This document shows, piece by piece, positions 6,911 through 13,262 of a DNA stretch of 13,535 nucleotides. Position numbers and translations under genes: made by a program. Numbering within the stretch: position 1 is the first letter of the stretch; the number at the start of each line of letters is the position of its first letter. The DNA comes from JAWBOW01 sp038825775 (GTDB taxonomy: Archaea > Nanobdellota > Nanobdellia > Woesearchaeales > WAPY01): the NCBI GenBank assembly GCA_038825775.1, contig JAWBOW010000024.1, forward strand, positions 1 through 13,535, read 5' to 3'. Under the pieces are notes generated by a model. That model worked only from the letters and a program-made list of their open reading frames with translations, was not told the origin of the DNA and did not search any database.

Positions 6911-7252
6911 TTATTTTTTTAACTGTTCAATTGCTTCTTTTACTAATTGCATATACATTAAGCTTGGACCGCCGCCCATCATTACAGCAACCAAGCTTGC
7001 TTCTAACATTTCTTCTTCTGTTATTCCTAAATCCAAACAATTTTTAACATGAAATGCTATGCAGTACTTGCATTGGGATTTTACAGCAAGTGCTAAAGCG
7101 ATTAATTCTTTTGTTTTTTTGGACAAAACACCGTCTTCTAATGTTTGGTTTATAAAATTGTGGAAAGCACCAATTGGTTTTTGTTTTTTTGTTGCAAAGT
7201 ATTCTAAATTCTTGTTTGTGTTATTTAAAATTTTATTAAAATCCTCACACAT
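6911..7252 (-). CDS. AhpD-like/carboxymuconolactone decarboxylase-family CxxC protein
   Basis: The 113-residue protein matches the AhpD-like core. It has a helix with Glu49, then CKYC (Cys61, Cys64) and His68, giving the Glu-x11-Cys-x2-Cys-x3-His proton relay known from mycobacterial AhpD, where it reduces peroxiredoxin using electrons from a lipoyl protein. The segments LGITEEEMLEA and VMMGGGPSLMY are also typical of the family. A strong GAGGGGTGA site precedes ATG 7252. It sits between the GcvH-like lipoyl carrier and the flavoprotein disulfide reductase, the neighbours expected if it is reduced by dihydrolipoyl groups. The decarboxylase activity of the family name is unlikely, since the CxxC relay is the peroxidase/disulfide type. 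No AhpC is in the window, so the final acceptor is open. Confidence 0.85.
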   Translation of the reverse strand: MCEDFNKILNNTNKNLEYFATKKQKPIGAFHNFINQTLEDGVLSKKTKELIALALAVKSQCKYCIAFHVKNCLDLGITEEEMLEASLVAVMMGGGPSLMYMQLVKEAIEQLKK

Positions 7253-7308
7253 TTTTCACCCCTCTTTTATTCTTTTTTTGTTTTTCTTTATTTTTCTTTT
7301 TTTTATTT

Positions 7309-7713
7309 TTATTTGGTTTTTCTTTTTATTATCTCAATTATTCCTTTAGCGTCCTTTAAACTTTCTAACTCTTTTTTGTCTTTTAATTTTACTTTCATAA
7401 TCCAACCTTGTCCATAAGGATCCTTATTAATTAGTTCTGGATTGTCAAAAACTTTACTATTAACATCTATTATTTTGCCAGTTACAGGGCTTTTTAAGCT
7501 TCCAGTCCACTTTATAGCTTCTAAAGTTACATAGTTCTCTCCTTTTCTTATTTCTTTATTCTTCTCAGGCAAATCAACAAAAACAAACTGTTTTACCATT
7601 TTCGCACCATAATCATTTACTCCAACAATAGCAATATCGTCTTCTAACCTAACCCAAGAATAATCCTCATTATATTTTAATGATTCAGGAAACTCAAATT
7701 CCCTAAACTTCAT
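7309..7713 (-). CDS. gcvH: GcvH-like lipoyl carrier protein
   Basis: The 134-residue protein has the whole H-protein fold: YSWVRLEDDIAIVGVNDYG (18-36), the turn FVDLPEKNKEIRKGE, the lipoyl hairpin with Lys68 in LEAIKWTG, SPVTGKIIDVN (75-85) and NPELINKDPYGQGW (91-104). The lipoylation Lys is present, but the usual ESVKA context reads EAIKW. A GGAGGTGA ribosome site lies just before ATG 7713 and begins at the stop of the upstream membrane-thioredoxin gene (11-bp gap), so the two are co-translated. No GcvT or GcvP is nearby. The neighbours are an AhpD-like protein, a flavoprotein disulfide reductase and a lipoate ligase homologue, which points to an electron-carrying lipoyl protein rather than glycine cleavage. 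The symbol names the fold, not the pathway. Confidence 0.85.
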   Translation of the reverse strand: MKFREFEFPESLKYNEDYSWVRLEDDIAIVGVNDYGAKMVKQFVFVDLPEKNKEIRKGENYVTLEAIKWTGSLKSPVTGKIIDVNSKVFDNPELINKDPYGQGWIMKVKLKDKKELESLKDAKGIIEIIKRKTK

Positions 7714-7724
7714 ACTTTCACCTC

Positions 7725-9047
7725 CTAACCAAATGATAATAGTGTTGGCTTAAAAATCATTATTAAGGCCAAAATCAACATTATTATTCCACTTATGAAT
7801 TTTAGCATTCTTCCTGTTTTTTCGCTTATTCTTGTGTTTCCAAGTGTTATTACAAAGATTAAAACTATTAAAAACAGAGGAACTACATAAATTATGTTAT
7901 ACAAAATTAAGTATAAATAGTATGTTATTCTTGGTAGTTCTTTTAGTGTTAGTATTTGTGTATAAACTGCTGGAAATCCTGCTGTGCAAGCAAGCTCTAT
8001 AAAATTAACAGAGACTGCTAATAAAATTGTTTGTGTTATTAATAATGGTGTAAGCCCTTCTTCCTTTACTGTTTTCACTATTCTCCTCATTTTTTCAACT
8101 AGTTTTGGTTTTTTTGAATCGTCAATAGTAAGTGAGATTCCTTTCTTGTAAAAGAAAGCATCCTTAACATTTATTGCTCCTGCAGATAAAGCCAACAATC
8201 CAATAAAAACTCTTACAAAATTCTTGTATTTTAGTATTAAGAACAAGTTAAGCCAAGCAGCCATAAACATAAAATAAACAATTCCTGATGCTATTACAAA
8301 TATCATTCCAACAAAAAAGATTCTTTTTCTTGATCTTGAATAAATCAGTAATGAAAGTAAAAATGTTAAGACCCAAAGAGCACAAGGGTTGAAACTGTCA
8401 AGCCCAGCAATAATTATTGTAAACATTGGTAAAGAAATCTTTGAGATTTCAAACTCTCCTAAAACAGGGATTGTTATTATTGATGTTTTGTTTGTTTCTA
8501 TCTCAGATATTGTCTCGTTACAACCTGTAATAACAAAGCTTTCTTTATTGTAAGTGTATAAGGGATCTTGTTTTATTATTATTTTTTTATTATGAAATTC
8601 TTGTACTTTTAATAAAGGGTCTTTGTAATATTTACAAGTTGTTGTATAGTCCTTTATTGTGTTTCTTATTTTTAAGGCAATGCTATCATTCTCAGTTAGA
8701 AAGCCACTAATGAATTCACTTCCTATGAAAGTATTAGGAACTCCTTTTGGTTTTTGATTATATGCGTTATAAAATTCTTGCCAAAGAAGGTAATTTTCTT
8801 GTTCTTCAACATTAAAATAATAAACATTTATCGGATATTCTTTTGTTAGTTTTTCTAAGAAAGGTTTTTCAGCAGCACAATGAGGGCAAACATTTGTTCC
8901 AAACATATAAACATTTATTTCTCTTGAAAAATTCTCTGCAAAAACAATTTTATTGCCAAAAATCATTGTTAGCAATAAAAGTATTAAAACTAAATTAAAC
9001 CAAACAGTTCTTTTACCCTTTGTTTCACAAATTAATGGCATTAACAT
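7725..9047 (-). CDS. Exported thioredoxin fused to CcdA/DsbD-type transmembrane thiol transporter
   Basis: The 440-residue protein has a signal segment at about 13-37 with a likely cut near VFA-EN. A thioredoxin-like domain follows (44-135) with CPHC (54-57) and the cis-Pro loop GVPNTFIG (Pro104). A linker contains a second possible disulfide pair (Cys138, Cys176). About six membrane helices span 205-433. Cys222 in DSFNPCALWV and Cys354 in ELACTAGFP are the paired intramembrane cysteines of CcdA/DsbD proteins, which pass electrons from cytosolic thioredoxin to outside partners. The N-terminal thioredoxin would therefore face outward. An AAGGTGA site precedes ATG 9047. It is the first gene of a five-gene run, behind a promoter with paired palindromes. 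It may keep Cys-rich surface proteins reduced or correctly paired. Domain assignment is firm; the substrates are inferred. Confidence 0.85.
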   Translation of the reverse strand: MLMPLICETKGKRTVWFNLVLILLLLTMIFGNKIVFAENFSREINVYMFGTNVCPHCAAEKPFLEKLTKEYPINVYYFNVEEQENYLLWQEFYNAYNQKPKGVPNTFIGSEFISGFLTENDSIALKIRNTIKDYTTTCKYYKDPLLKVQEFHNKKIIIKQDPLYTYNKESFVITGCNETISEIETNKTSIITIPVLGEFEISKISLPMFTIIIAGLDSFNPCALWVLTFLLSLLIYSRSRKRIFFVGMIFVIASGIVYFMFMAAWLNLFLILKYKNFVRVFIGLLALSAGAINVKDAFFYKKGISLTIDDSKKPKLVEKMRRIVKTVKEEGLTPLLITQTILLAVSVNFIELACTAGFPAVYTQILTLKELPRITYYLYLILYNIIYVVPLFLIVLIFVITLGNTRISEKTGRMLKFISGIIMLILALIMIFKPTLLSFG

Positions 9048-9070
9048 CGAATCACCTTTAAATCGTTAAT

Positions 9071-9088
9071 CAATCTAATCAATCTAAT
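9071..9088. repeat. Tandem 9-bp repeat in leader of redox operon
   Basis: CAATCTAAT occurs twice back to back (9071-9079 and 9080-9088), between the proposed transcript start (near 9103) and ATG 9047. It lies in the untranslated leader; no function is apparent. Confidence 0.5.
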
Positions 9089-9104
9089 ATTTTAGCCTAT
9101 TATA

Positions 9105-9152
9105 TTTCAAAAGTTGAAACAAGATATAAATCTTTGTTTCAAAAATTGAAAC
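9105..9152. promoter_or_regulatory. Paired palindromic operators flanking the redox-operon TATA box
   Basis: Two inverted repeats share one pattern: TTTCAA-AAG-TTGAAA at 9105-9119 and GTTTCAA-AAA-TTGAAAC at 9136-9152. Their centres are 32 bp apart, about three helical turns, so both would lie on the same DNA face. Between them is the minus-strand TATA box. The site is the obvious target for a dimeric winged-helix regulator, most simply the one encoded immediately upstream. Binding would cover the TATA/BRE and the start region and so repress. I saw no third copy by eye elsewhere in the window. Confidence 0.75.
9123..9131 (-). promoter_or_regulatory. TATA box of the redox operon
   Basis: The minus strand reads ATTTATATC preceded by ACAAAG, a good archaeal BRE/TATA match. 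It predicts a transcript start near 9103 and a leader of about 55 bases before ATG 9047. It is exactly enclosed by the two palindromes. Confidence 0.6.
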
Positions 9153-9180
9153 ACAAATTTTTTATTGTTATTATTTATTA

Positions 9181-9672
9181 TTATAGTAAATCCTTAGAAA
9201 GATAAACAATATTCTTTCCCTTAACACTTTCAACCCTTACAACCCCTTTTTGAACAAGCTTTTTTATTATTCTTGTAGTTTTAACCCTGCTTAATCCTGT
9301 ATTTTTTGAAATTTCTGATTGTTTAATGTTTCCATTATTCTTTATTATTTCACTTAATACCTTTCTTTCATCCTGTTCAACTAACTTTAAGAAACTATTA
9401 AGTATTTTATTATTATCTTTTTCCTTCTCTTCTTCAAGCAAATCATTCTTGTTTTTATAAATATTTATGAATAGAGAAATAGATGCTCCTAAGAATATTC
9501 CAAAAACAACTAAACCAATCAAAACTAATTGAACAGGGGTTTTACAACCGCAACTGCTAATTGTATAGTTCTGTTGTATGTAATAAAACAAATAAATCAA
9601 TACTCCTATAAAAACAGTAAACAATCCAGTAACTATAAAAAGCTCTTTTAAAACATTAAAAAACCTCTTCAT
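9181..9672 (-). CDS. Membrane-anchored winged-helix transcription regulator with external CGC loop
   Basis: The 163-residue protein has two membrane helices (about 11-32 and 48-71). They are joined by a short loop with SSCGCKTP (Cys41, Cys43), followed by a charged linker and a C-terminal winged helix of MarR-like type (about 98-160). Within this the region QSEISKNTGLSRVKTTRIIKKL is the helix-turn-helix and VRVESVKGKNIVYL the wing. The basic N-terminus predicts the loop outside and the DNA-binding part in the cytosol. The CGC pair could sense redox state or metal at the surface. The next gene encodes the exported thioredoxin/CcdA protein, and the paired palindromes in between are a natural target. 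The start has no Shine-Dalgarno site, but a TATA-like box 25 bp upstream fits leaderless expression. The signal sensed and the target are inferred. Confidence 0.75.
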   Translation of the reverse strand: MKRFFNVLKELFIVTGLFTVFIGVLIYLFYYIQQNYTISSCGCKTPVQLVLIGLVVFGIFLGASISLFINIYKNKNDLLEEEKEKDNNKILNSFLKLVEQDERKVLSEIIKNNGNIKQSEISKNTGLSRVKTTRIIKKLVQKGVVRVESVKGKNIVYLSKDLL

Positions 9673-9683
9673 AAAAATAAAAG

Positions 9684-9722
9684 CTGTTAAACTATTATAA
9701 AAAGCTTTTTGATTTTTAACAG
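9684..9722. promoter_or_regulatory. Nested palindromes over the regulator gene promoter
   Basis: CTGTTAA (9684-9690) and TTAACAG (9716-9722) form an inverted repeat around the perfect 12-bp palindrome AAAAAGCTTTTT (9699-9710). The minus-strand TATA candidate (CTTTTTATAATAG, 9692-9704) lies inside, about 25 bp from the start codon at 9672. This is a likely control site for the regulator gene. Its sequence differs from the operon palindromes, so a different protein may bind here. Confidence 0.5.
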
Positions 9723-9766
9723 ATTCTTAATCATTTTTATTATTTTTTAATTATGTTTTAGTTATA

Positions 9767-9775
9767 TTTATAAAT
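9767..9775 (+). promoter_or_regulatory. TATA box for the 9848 gene
   Basis: TTTATAAAT predicts a transcript start near 9800 and a leader of about 50 bases. The leader is A-rich with three CTAAAAAA units and ends in an AAAGGTGTGA ribosome site before ATG 9848. Confidence 0.55.
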
Positions 9776-9847
9776 AAGAACATAATCCACATCAACATTA
9801 ACTAAAAAATCTAAAAAACAACTAAAAAACAAAAAAAGGTGTGAATA

Positions 9848-10276
9848 ATGATAGTAGCTGTTAATTTTACAAAGATTTGTGCTGAAAAAAAACCTGCTCA
9901 AATACAAAAGTTAAACATAAATAATAATATAAGAATAACTTCTGTTGAAGAAGCAAAGATTGAAGTAAAACCTGGAGATTCTGCTTTAAAAATAATTTTT
10001 GAGTTCGAATCAAATTATGAGCCGGAAATAGCAAATTTAAAAATAGTAGGAGAAGCAATTGATGTTGAGGATAAAAAGAATGCAAAGACCATACTTAACG
10101 ATTGGACAAAAAACAAGAAAATCTCTGAGAATTTCCTTACAGATATTATGAATGTAATCCTTAGCAAGTGTAATGTAGAAGCCATACTCTTAAGTAAAGA
10201 ATTAAATTTACCACCACCACTCCCAATGCCAAGAGTAGGAACAAAGAAAAAGGACGAAAACAACTATATTGGCTAA
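9848..10276 (+). CDS. Small protein of unknown function, archaeal-type
   Basis: The 142-residue protein is soluble, with no signal or membrane segment. It begins FTKICAEKK, followed by predicted beta strands that include the segment ALKIIFEFESNYEPEIANLKI (about 46-66). Helical segments follow (about 75-113), and the tail LPPPLPMPRV (120-129) is proline-rich. The mix of strands, a central helix pair and a conserved-looking proline tail suggests a real compact family common in small-genome archaea. I cannot assign a function and do not recognise a named domain. It has its own TATA box and ribosome site and lies upstream of the Cdc48 gene with a 126-bp gap containing a separate promoter, so it is probably transcribed alone. 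Confidence 0.75.
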   Translation: MIVAVNFTKICAEKKPAQIQKLNINNNIRITSVEEAKIEVKPGDSALKIIFEFESNYEPEIANLKIVGEAIDVEDKKNAKTILNDWTKNKKISENFLTDIMNVILSKCNVEAILLSKELNLPPPLPMPRVGTKKKDENNYIG

Positions 10277-10278
10277 TT

Positions 10279-10299
10279 CTTTTTTCACTGAACTTTTTT
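10279..10299 (+). terminator. T-rich terminator after the 9848 gene
   Basis: Two T runs (TTCTTTTTT and CTTTTTT) follow the stop codon directly and precede the next promoter, the usual form of an archaeal intrinsic terminator. Confidence 0.35.
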
Positions 10300-10300
10300 A

Positions 10301-10336
10301 TTAGAAATCTTTTTATATTTGTTATGTAATTTCTAA
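10301..10336. promoter_or_regulatory. Cdc48 promoter: TATA box inside an 8-bp inverted repeat
   Basis: TTAGAAAT (10301-10308) and ATTTCTAA (10329-10336) are perfect inverted arms separated by 20 bp. The plus-strand TATA box TTTTTATAT (10310-10318) lies between them. The transcript start would fall near 10340, just after the right arm. A regulator bound here would block TBP or TFB, so stress-type control of the ATPase is plausible. Confidence 0.6.
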
Positions 10337-10402
10337 AACTTAAAAACAGTGCTTATTGTTCAAATAATGATTATTGAATAATTAAACAATGAGGTGGGTT
10401 TT

Positions 10403-12706
10403 ATGAGCGAAGAAACAAATCCTACTAAAGATGAGAATGTTTCAATAAAACTAAAAGTAGCGGAAGCAGTTCAAGATGATGTTAATAAAGGAATTGTGAG
10501 AATTGATTCTTCATTTATGAAGAAGTTAGGCGTAAGAGAAGGAGATATTGTCGAGATTAAAGGAACAAGAGAAACAGCGGCAATCGTTGGAAGGGCTTAT
10601 CCAGGAGACATGGGTTTAAACATAATTAGGATGGATGGAATTACAAGGAGAAACGCAGGCACAAGCACAGGAGATATAGTTACTATTAAAAAAGCAGATG
10701 CTAAAGAAGCAAAAAAGGTGTATATAGCACCTGCTAAAAAAGGAATCTTTGTAAAAGCATCTCCAGAGATATTTAAGCAGAGCTTATTAGGAAGGGCTGT
10801 TGTTAAGGGAGATATAATTGCTCTTGGGGGAACAAAGAGCAGGAGAACTATGATGAGTCATAGTCCTTACTTTGATGATGTTTTTTCAATGCTTGATGAG
10901 CACTTATCAGCAAGTCCTTTTGGTTTTTCAGATTTAAAATTTGTTATAGTAGATGTTGTTCCAAAAAAGATTGGAATAATAACAGAACTTACAGAAATAG
11001 TTCTAAAACCAGAAGCAGTTGAGGTTTCTGAAGAAAGACTACCTGAGGTAACATACGAGGATATTGGAGGACTAGTTGAAGAAGTAAGAAAGGTTAGGGA
11101 AATGATAGAATTACCATTAAAACATCCAGAAATATTTGAAAAACTAGGAATTGAACCTCCAAAAGGTGTTTTGCTTCACGGTCCTCCAGGAACTGGTAAA
11201 ACATTACTGGCAAAGGCAGTTGCTAACGAAACAAACGCTCATTTTATCTTAATAAACGGGCCTGAAATCATGAGTAAGTATTATGGACAAAGTGAGGAAA
11301 ACTTAAGAAAAAAATTTGAGGAAGCAGAAAAAAACGCCCCTTCAATAATCTTTATTGACGAGATAGATGCTATTGCTTCCAAGAGAGAAGAGAGCAGGGG
11401 AGATGTTGAGAGAAGGGTTGTTGCTCAGCTCTTGGCTTTAATGGACGGGTTAAAATCAAGAGGAAAGGTTATTGTTATTGCAGCAACTAACGTTCCTAAT
11501 CTTTTAGATCCTGCACTCAGAAGGCCTGGAAGGTTTGATAGGGAAATAGAGATTAAAGTTCCTGACAAGAATGGCAGGTTAGAGATACTAAAAATTCACA
11601 CTAGAAACATGCCATTAGCAAAGGATGTTGATTTAAAAGAAATAGCAGCAGTAACTCATGGTTTTGTTGGGGCTGATTTAGCAGCTCTTGCAAAAGAAGC
11701 AGCAATGATTGTTCTAAGAAGGGTTCTTCCAGATCTAAAAACAAATGAGAACGAACCCCTCTCAGAAGAGATTTTTGAAAAGTTAATAATAACAAAGAAT
11801 GATTTTAAAGAAGCATTAAAGAGTGTTAGGCCAAGTGCGATGAGAGAAGTTTTAGTAGAAGTTCCTAATGTTAGATGGAAGGATGTTGGCGGCTTAGAAT
11901 CTGTAAAGCAAGAACTTATAGAAGCAGTTGAGTGGCCGTTAAAAAATCCAGAAGTTTTTACAAGAATGGGTATAAGACCACCAAGGGGAATCCTATTGTA
12001 TGGTCCTCCAGGAACAGGAAAAACTTTATTGGCAAAGGCAGTTGCTAATGAATCAGAAGCAAACTTTATCAGTGTAAAAGGTCCAGAGTTATTATCAAAG
12101 TGGGTTGGGGAGTCAGAAAAAGCAGTTAGAGAGGTTTTTAAGAAAGCAAGGCAGAACGCTCCAACAGTTGTTTTTCTTGATGAGATAGATGCTATTGCTC
12201 CAAAGAGAGGATTAAGTGCTGATTCTCATGTTACAGACAGGGTTTTAAATCAACTCTTAACAGAGATTGATGGTTTAGAAGAATTAAATGATGTTGTTGT
12301 AATTGGAGCAACAAACAGGCCTGATATTTTGGATGATGCTTTATTAAGGCCTGGAAGGTTTGACAGGATAATATTTATACCATTACCTGATGAAAAAGCA
12401 AGATTAGAAATATTCAAGATTCACACGGCAAAGATGCCCTTGAAAGGAGTTGATCTTGAAGAATTAGCTAAAAAAACAGAAGGTTATACTGGTTCTGATA
12501 TTGAAGCAGTTTGTAGGGAAGCAGCAATGCTTGCTTTGAGAAAGAACATAAAAACAAAAGAGGTTACTAAGAAGGACTTTGAAGAAGCATTAAAGATTGT
12601 TACACCATCTGTATCTAAAGATGTTGAGAAAAGATATAAGGACTTTAAGCAAACACTTAAAAGAGTTAGAATTCCAAGTGAGGAAAAACCAGGTTATTTT
12701 GGTTAA
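10403..12706 (+). CDS. cdc48: Cdc48/VAT-type AAA+ ATPase
   Basis: The 767-residue hexameric unfoldase has the full domain set: an N-domain (about 10-205) with double-psi barrel features, then D1 and D2 AAA+ modules. D1 has Walker A GPPGTGKT (260-267) and Walker B FIDEID (317-322). D2 has Walker A (534-541) and Walker B FLDEID (591-596). Pore loops are KYYGQSE in D1 and KWVGESE in D2; arginine-finger regions RRPGRFDRE and LRPGRFDR are present. The role is ATP-driven unfolding of substrates for degradation or remodelling in the cytosol. I chose ATG 10403 because GAGGTGGG lies 5-12 bases upstream; a GTG at 10394 overlaps that site. The chain ends PGYFG, resembling but not matching a proteasome-docking HbYX tail. 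Length and motifs are complete, so it should be active. Confidence 0.97.
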   Translation: MSEETNPTKDENVSIKLKVAEAVQDDVNKGIVRIDSSFMKKLGVREGDIVEIKGTRETAAIVGRAYPGDMGLNIIRMDGITRRNAGTSTGDIVTIKKADAKEAKKVYIAPAKKGIFVKASPEIFKQSLLGRAVVKGDIIALGGTKSRRTMMSHSPYFDDVFSMLDEHLSASPFGFSDLKFVIVDVVPKKIGIITELTEIVLKPEAVEVSEERLPEVTYEDIGGLVEEVRKVREMIELPLKHPEIFEKLGIEPPKGVLLHGPPGTGKTLLAKAVANETNAHFILINGPEIMSKYYGQSEENLRKKFEEAEKNAPSIIFIDEIDAIASKREESRGDVERRVVAQLLALMDGLKSRGKVIVIAATNVPNLLDPALRRPGRFDREIEIKVPDKNGRLEILKIHTRNMPLAKDVDLKEIAAVTHGFVGADLAALAKEAAMIVLRRVLPDLKTNENEPLSEEIFEKLIITKNDFKEALKSVRPSAMREVLVEVPNVRWKDVGGLESVKQELIEAVEWPLKNPEVFTRMGIRPPRGILLYGPPGTGKTLLAKAVANESEANFISVKGPELLSKWVGESEKAVREVFKKARQNAPTVVFLDEIDAIAPKRGLSADSHVTDRVLNQLLTEIDGLEELNDVVVIGATNRPDILDDALLRPGRFDRIIFIPLPDEKARLEIFKIHTAKMPLKGVDLEELAKKTEGYTGSDIEAVCREAAMLALRKNIKTKEVTKKDFEEALKIVTPSVSKDVEKRYKDFKQTLKRVRIPSEEKPGYFG

Positions 12707-12805
12707 GGATTTAAAAAGAATTCAAAAAAAGATTAGAAGCACAGAGTTTTTAAAATTTAAAGAAAATTAAAAGGAGTTTAAATTAAAACAGGTAAGTGCA
12801 AAACA

Positions 12806-12853
12806 TTTTTTATTTTTTGTTATTTTATTATTATAATTTTTTATTTTTCTTAT
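12806..12853 (+). terminator. T-rich terminator after cdc48
   Basis: Several T runs in a row (TTTTTT, ATTTTTTG, TTTTATTTTTC) lie about 100 bp after the cdc48 stop and reach the 3' end of the convergent membrane-protein gene. The rest of this 143-bp gap holds only A-rich sequence; the A run near 12724 could serve as a terminator for the opposite strand. Confidence 0.4.
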
Positions 12854-13149
12854 TTCTTTCCCTGCTTTTCCTTTCTTAAAAGAGAAATTTCTTCTCTAAG
12901 AAGCTTTATTTCAATAACATGCTCTCTCAAGAGTTCCCTAAGATCCTCATCCATATCTTCAATAAGGGCAGCGATTATTATAACCAAAGTAGTGATTATC
13001 CAAACCATCATGAGCATTAATAAATTTGTGTTGGTAAAAATCGTTAGAAGGTATATTATTATTCCTCCAAAAATCATTGTGATTATTCCCAACTTAAGTA
13101 TCTTGTGGAATAGTTTATTCTTTTTAATTAATATCTCTTTCTCTTCCAT
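12850..13149 (-). CDS. Small two-TM membrane protein with C-terminal coiled coil
   Basis: The 99-residue protein has a basic N-terminus, two hydrophobic helices (about 18-38 and 42-63) with a very short turn between them, and an acidic start to the tail (EDMDEDLRELL). A heptad-like coiled coil follows at about 66-95, ending in KEKQGKK. The predicted topology puts both ends in the cytosol. A GGGGTGG ribosome site lies six bases before ATG 13149, and a TATA box lies about 50 bp upstream. The family is not recognised. The shape suggests a membrane scaffold or an oligomerising anchor. It is convergent with cdc48 and divergent from gatD, so it is probably a single-gene transcript. Confidence 0.7.
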   Translation of the reverse strand: MEEKEILIKKNKLFHKILKLGIITMIFGGIIIYLLTIFTNTNLLMLMMVWIITTLVIIIAALIEDMDEDLRELLREHVIEIKLLREEISLLRKEKQGKK

Positions 13150-13197
13150 AAAACCACCCCTTTATTTTTCTAATAATTTTTTTTTATTTATGTTGAA

Positions 13198-13206
13198 GTA
13201 TAAAAA
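13198..13206 (-). promoter_or_regulatory. TATA box for the two-TM coiled-coil gene
   Basis: The minus strand reads TTTTTATAC about 50 bp before ATG 13149, giving a leader of about 28 bases that carries the ribosome site. Confidence 0.45.
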
Positions 13207-13231
13207 CATTTCTAATCCTTAATACAAAAAA

Positions 13232-13240
13232 CTTAAAAAC
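13232..13240 (+). promoter_or_regulatory. Candidate TATA box for gatD, leaderless start
   Basis: CTTAAAAAC is centred about 27 bp before ATG 13263, and no Shine-Dalgarno site precedes that ATG. A transcript starting at about 13261 would be leaderless. The TATA match is weak. Confidence 0.35.
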
Positions 13241-13262
13241 TACTTAATTTTTATTTTGTTCT

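Noticed and set aside
7059..7349. Plus-strand frame with a Phe-rich hydrophobic end
   Set aside because: The hydrophobic tail comes from T-rich intergenic sequence, and the rest is antisense to the AhpD-like gene.
7309..7713. Part of a glycine cleavage system
   Set aside because: No GcvT or GcvP homologue is present, and the neighbours are all thiol/disulfide proteins.
9105..9152. CRISPR-like repeats (GTTTCAA...TTGAAAC)
   Set aside because: There are only two copies of a short palindrome, no spacers of usual length and no cas genes. Position around a TATA box fits operators better.
12707..12849. Small gene between cdc48 and the two-TM protein
   Set aside because: An AAAAGGAG ribosome-like site is present but no start codon and open frame follow it.
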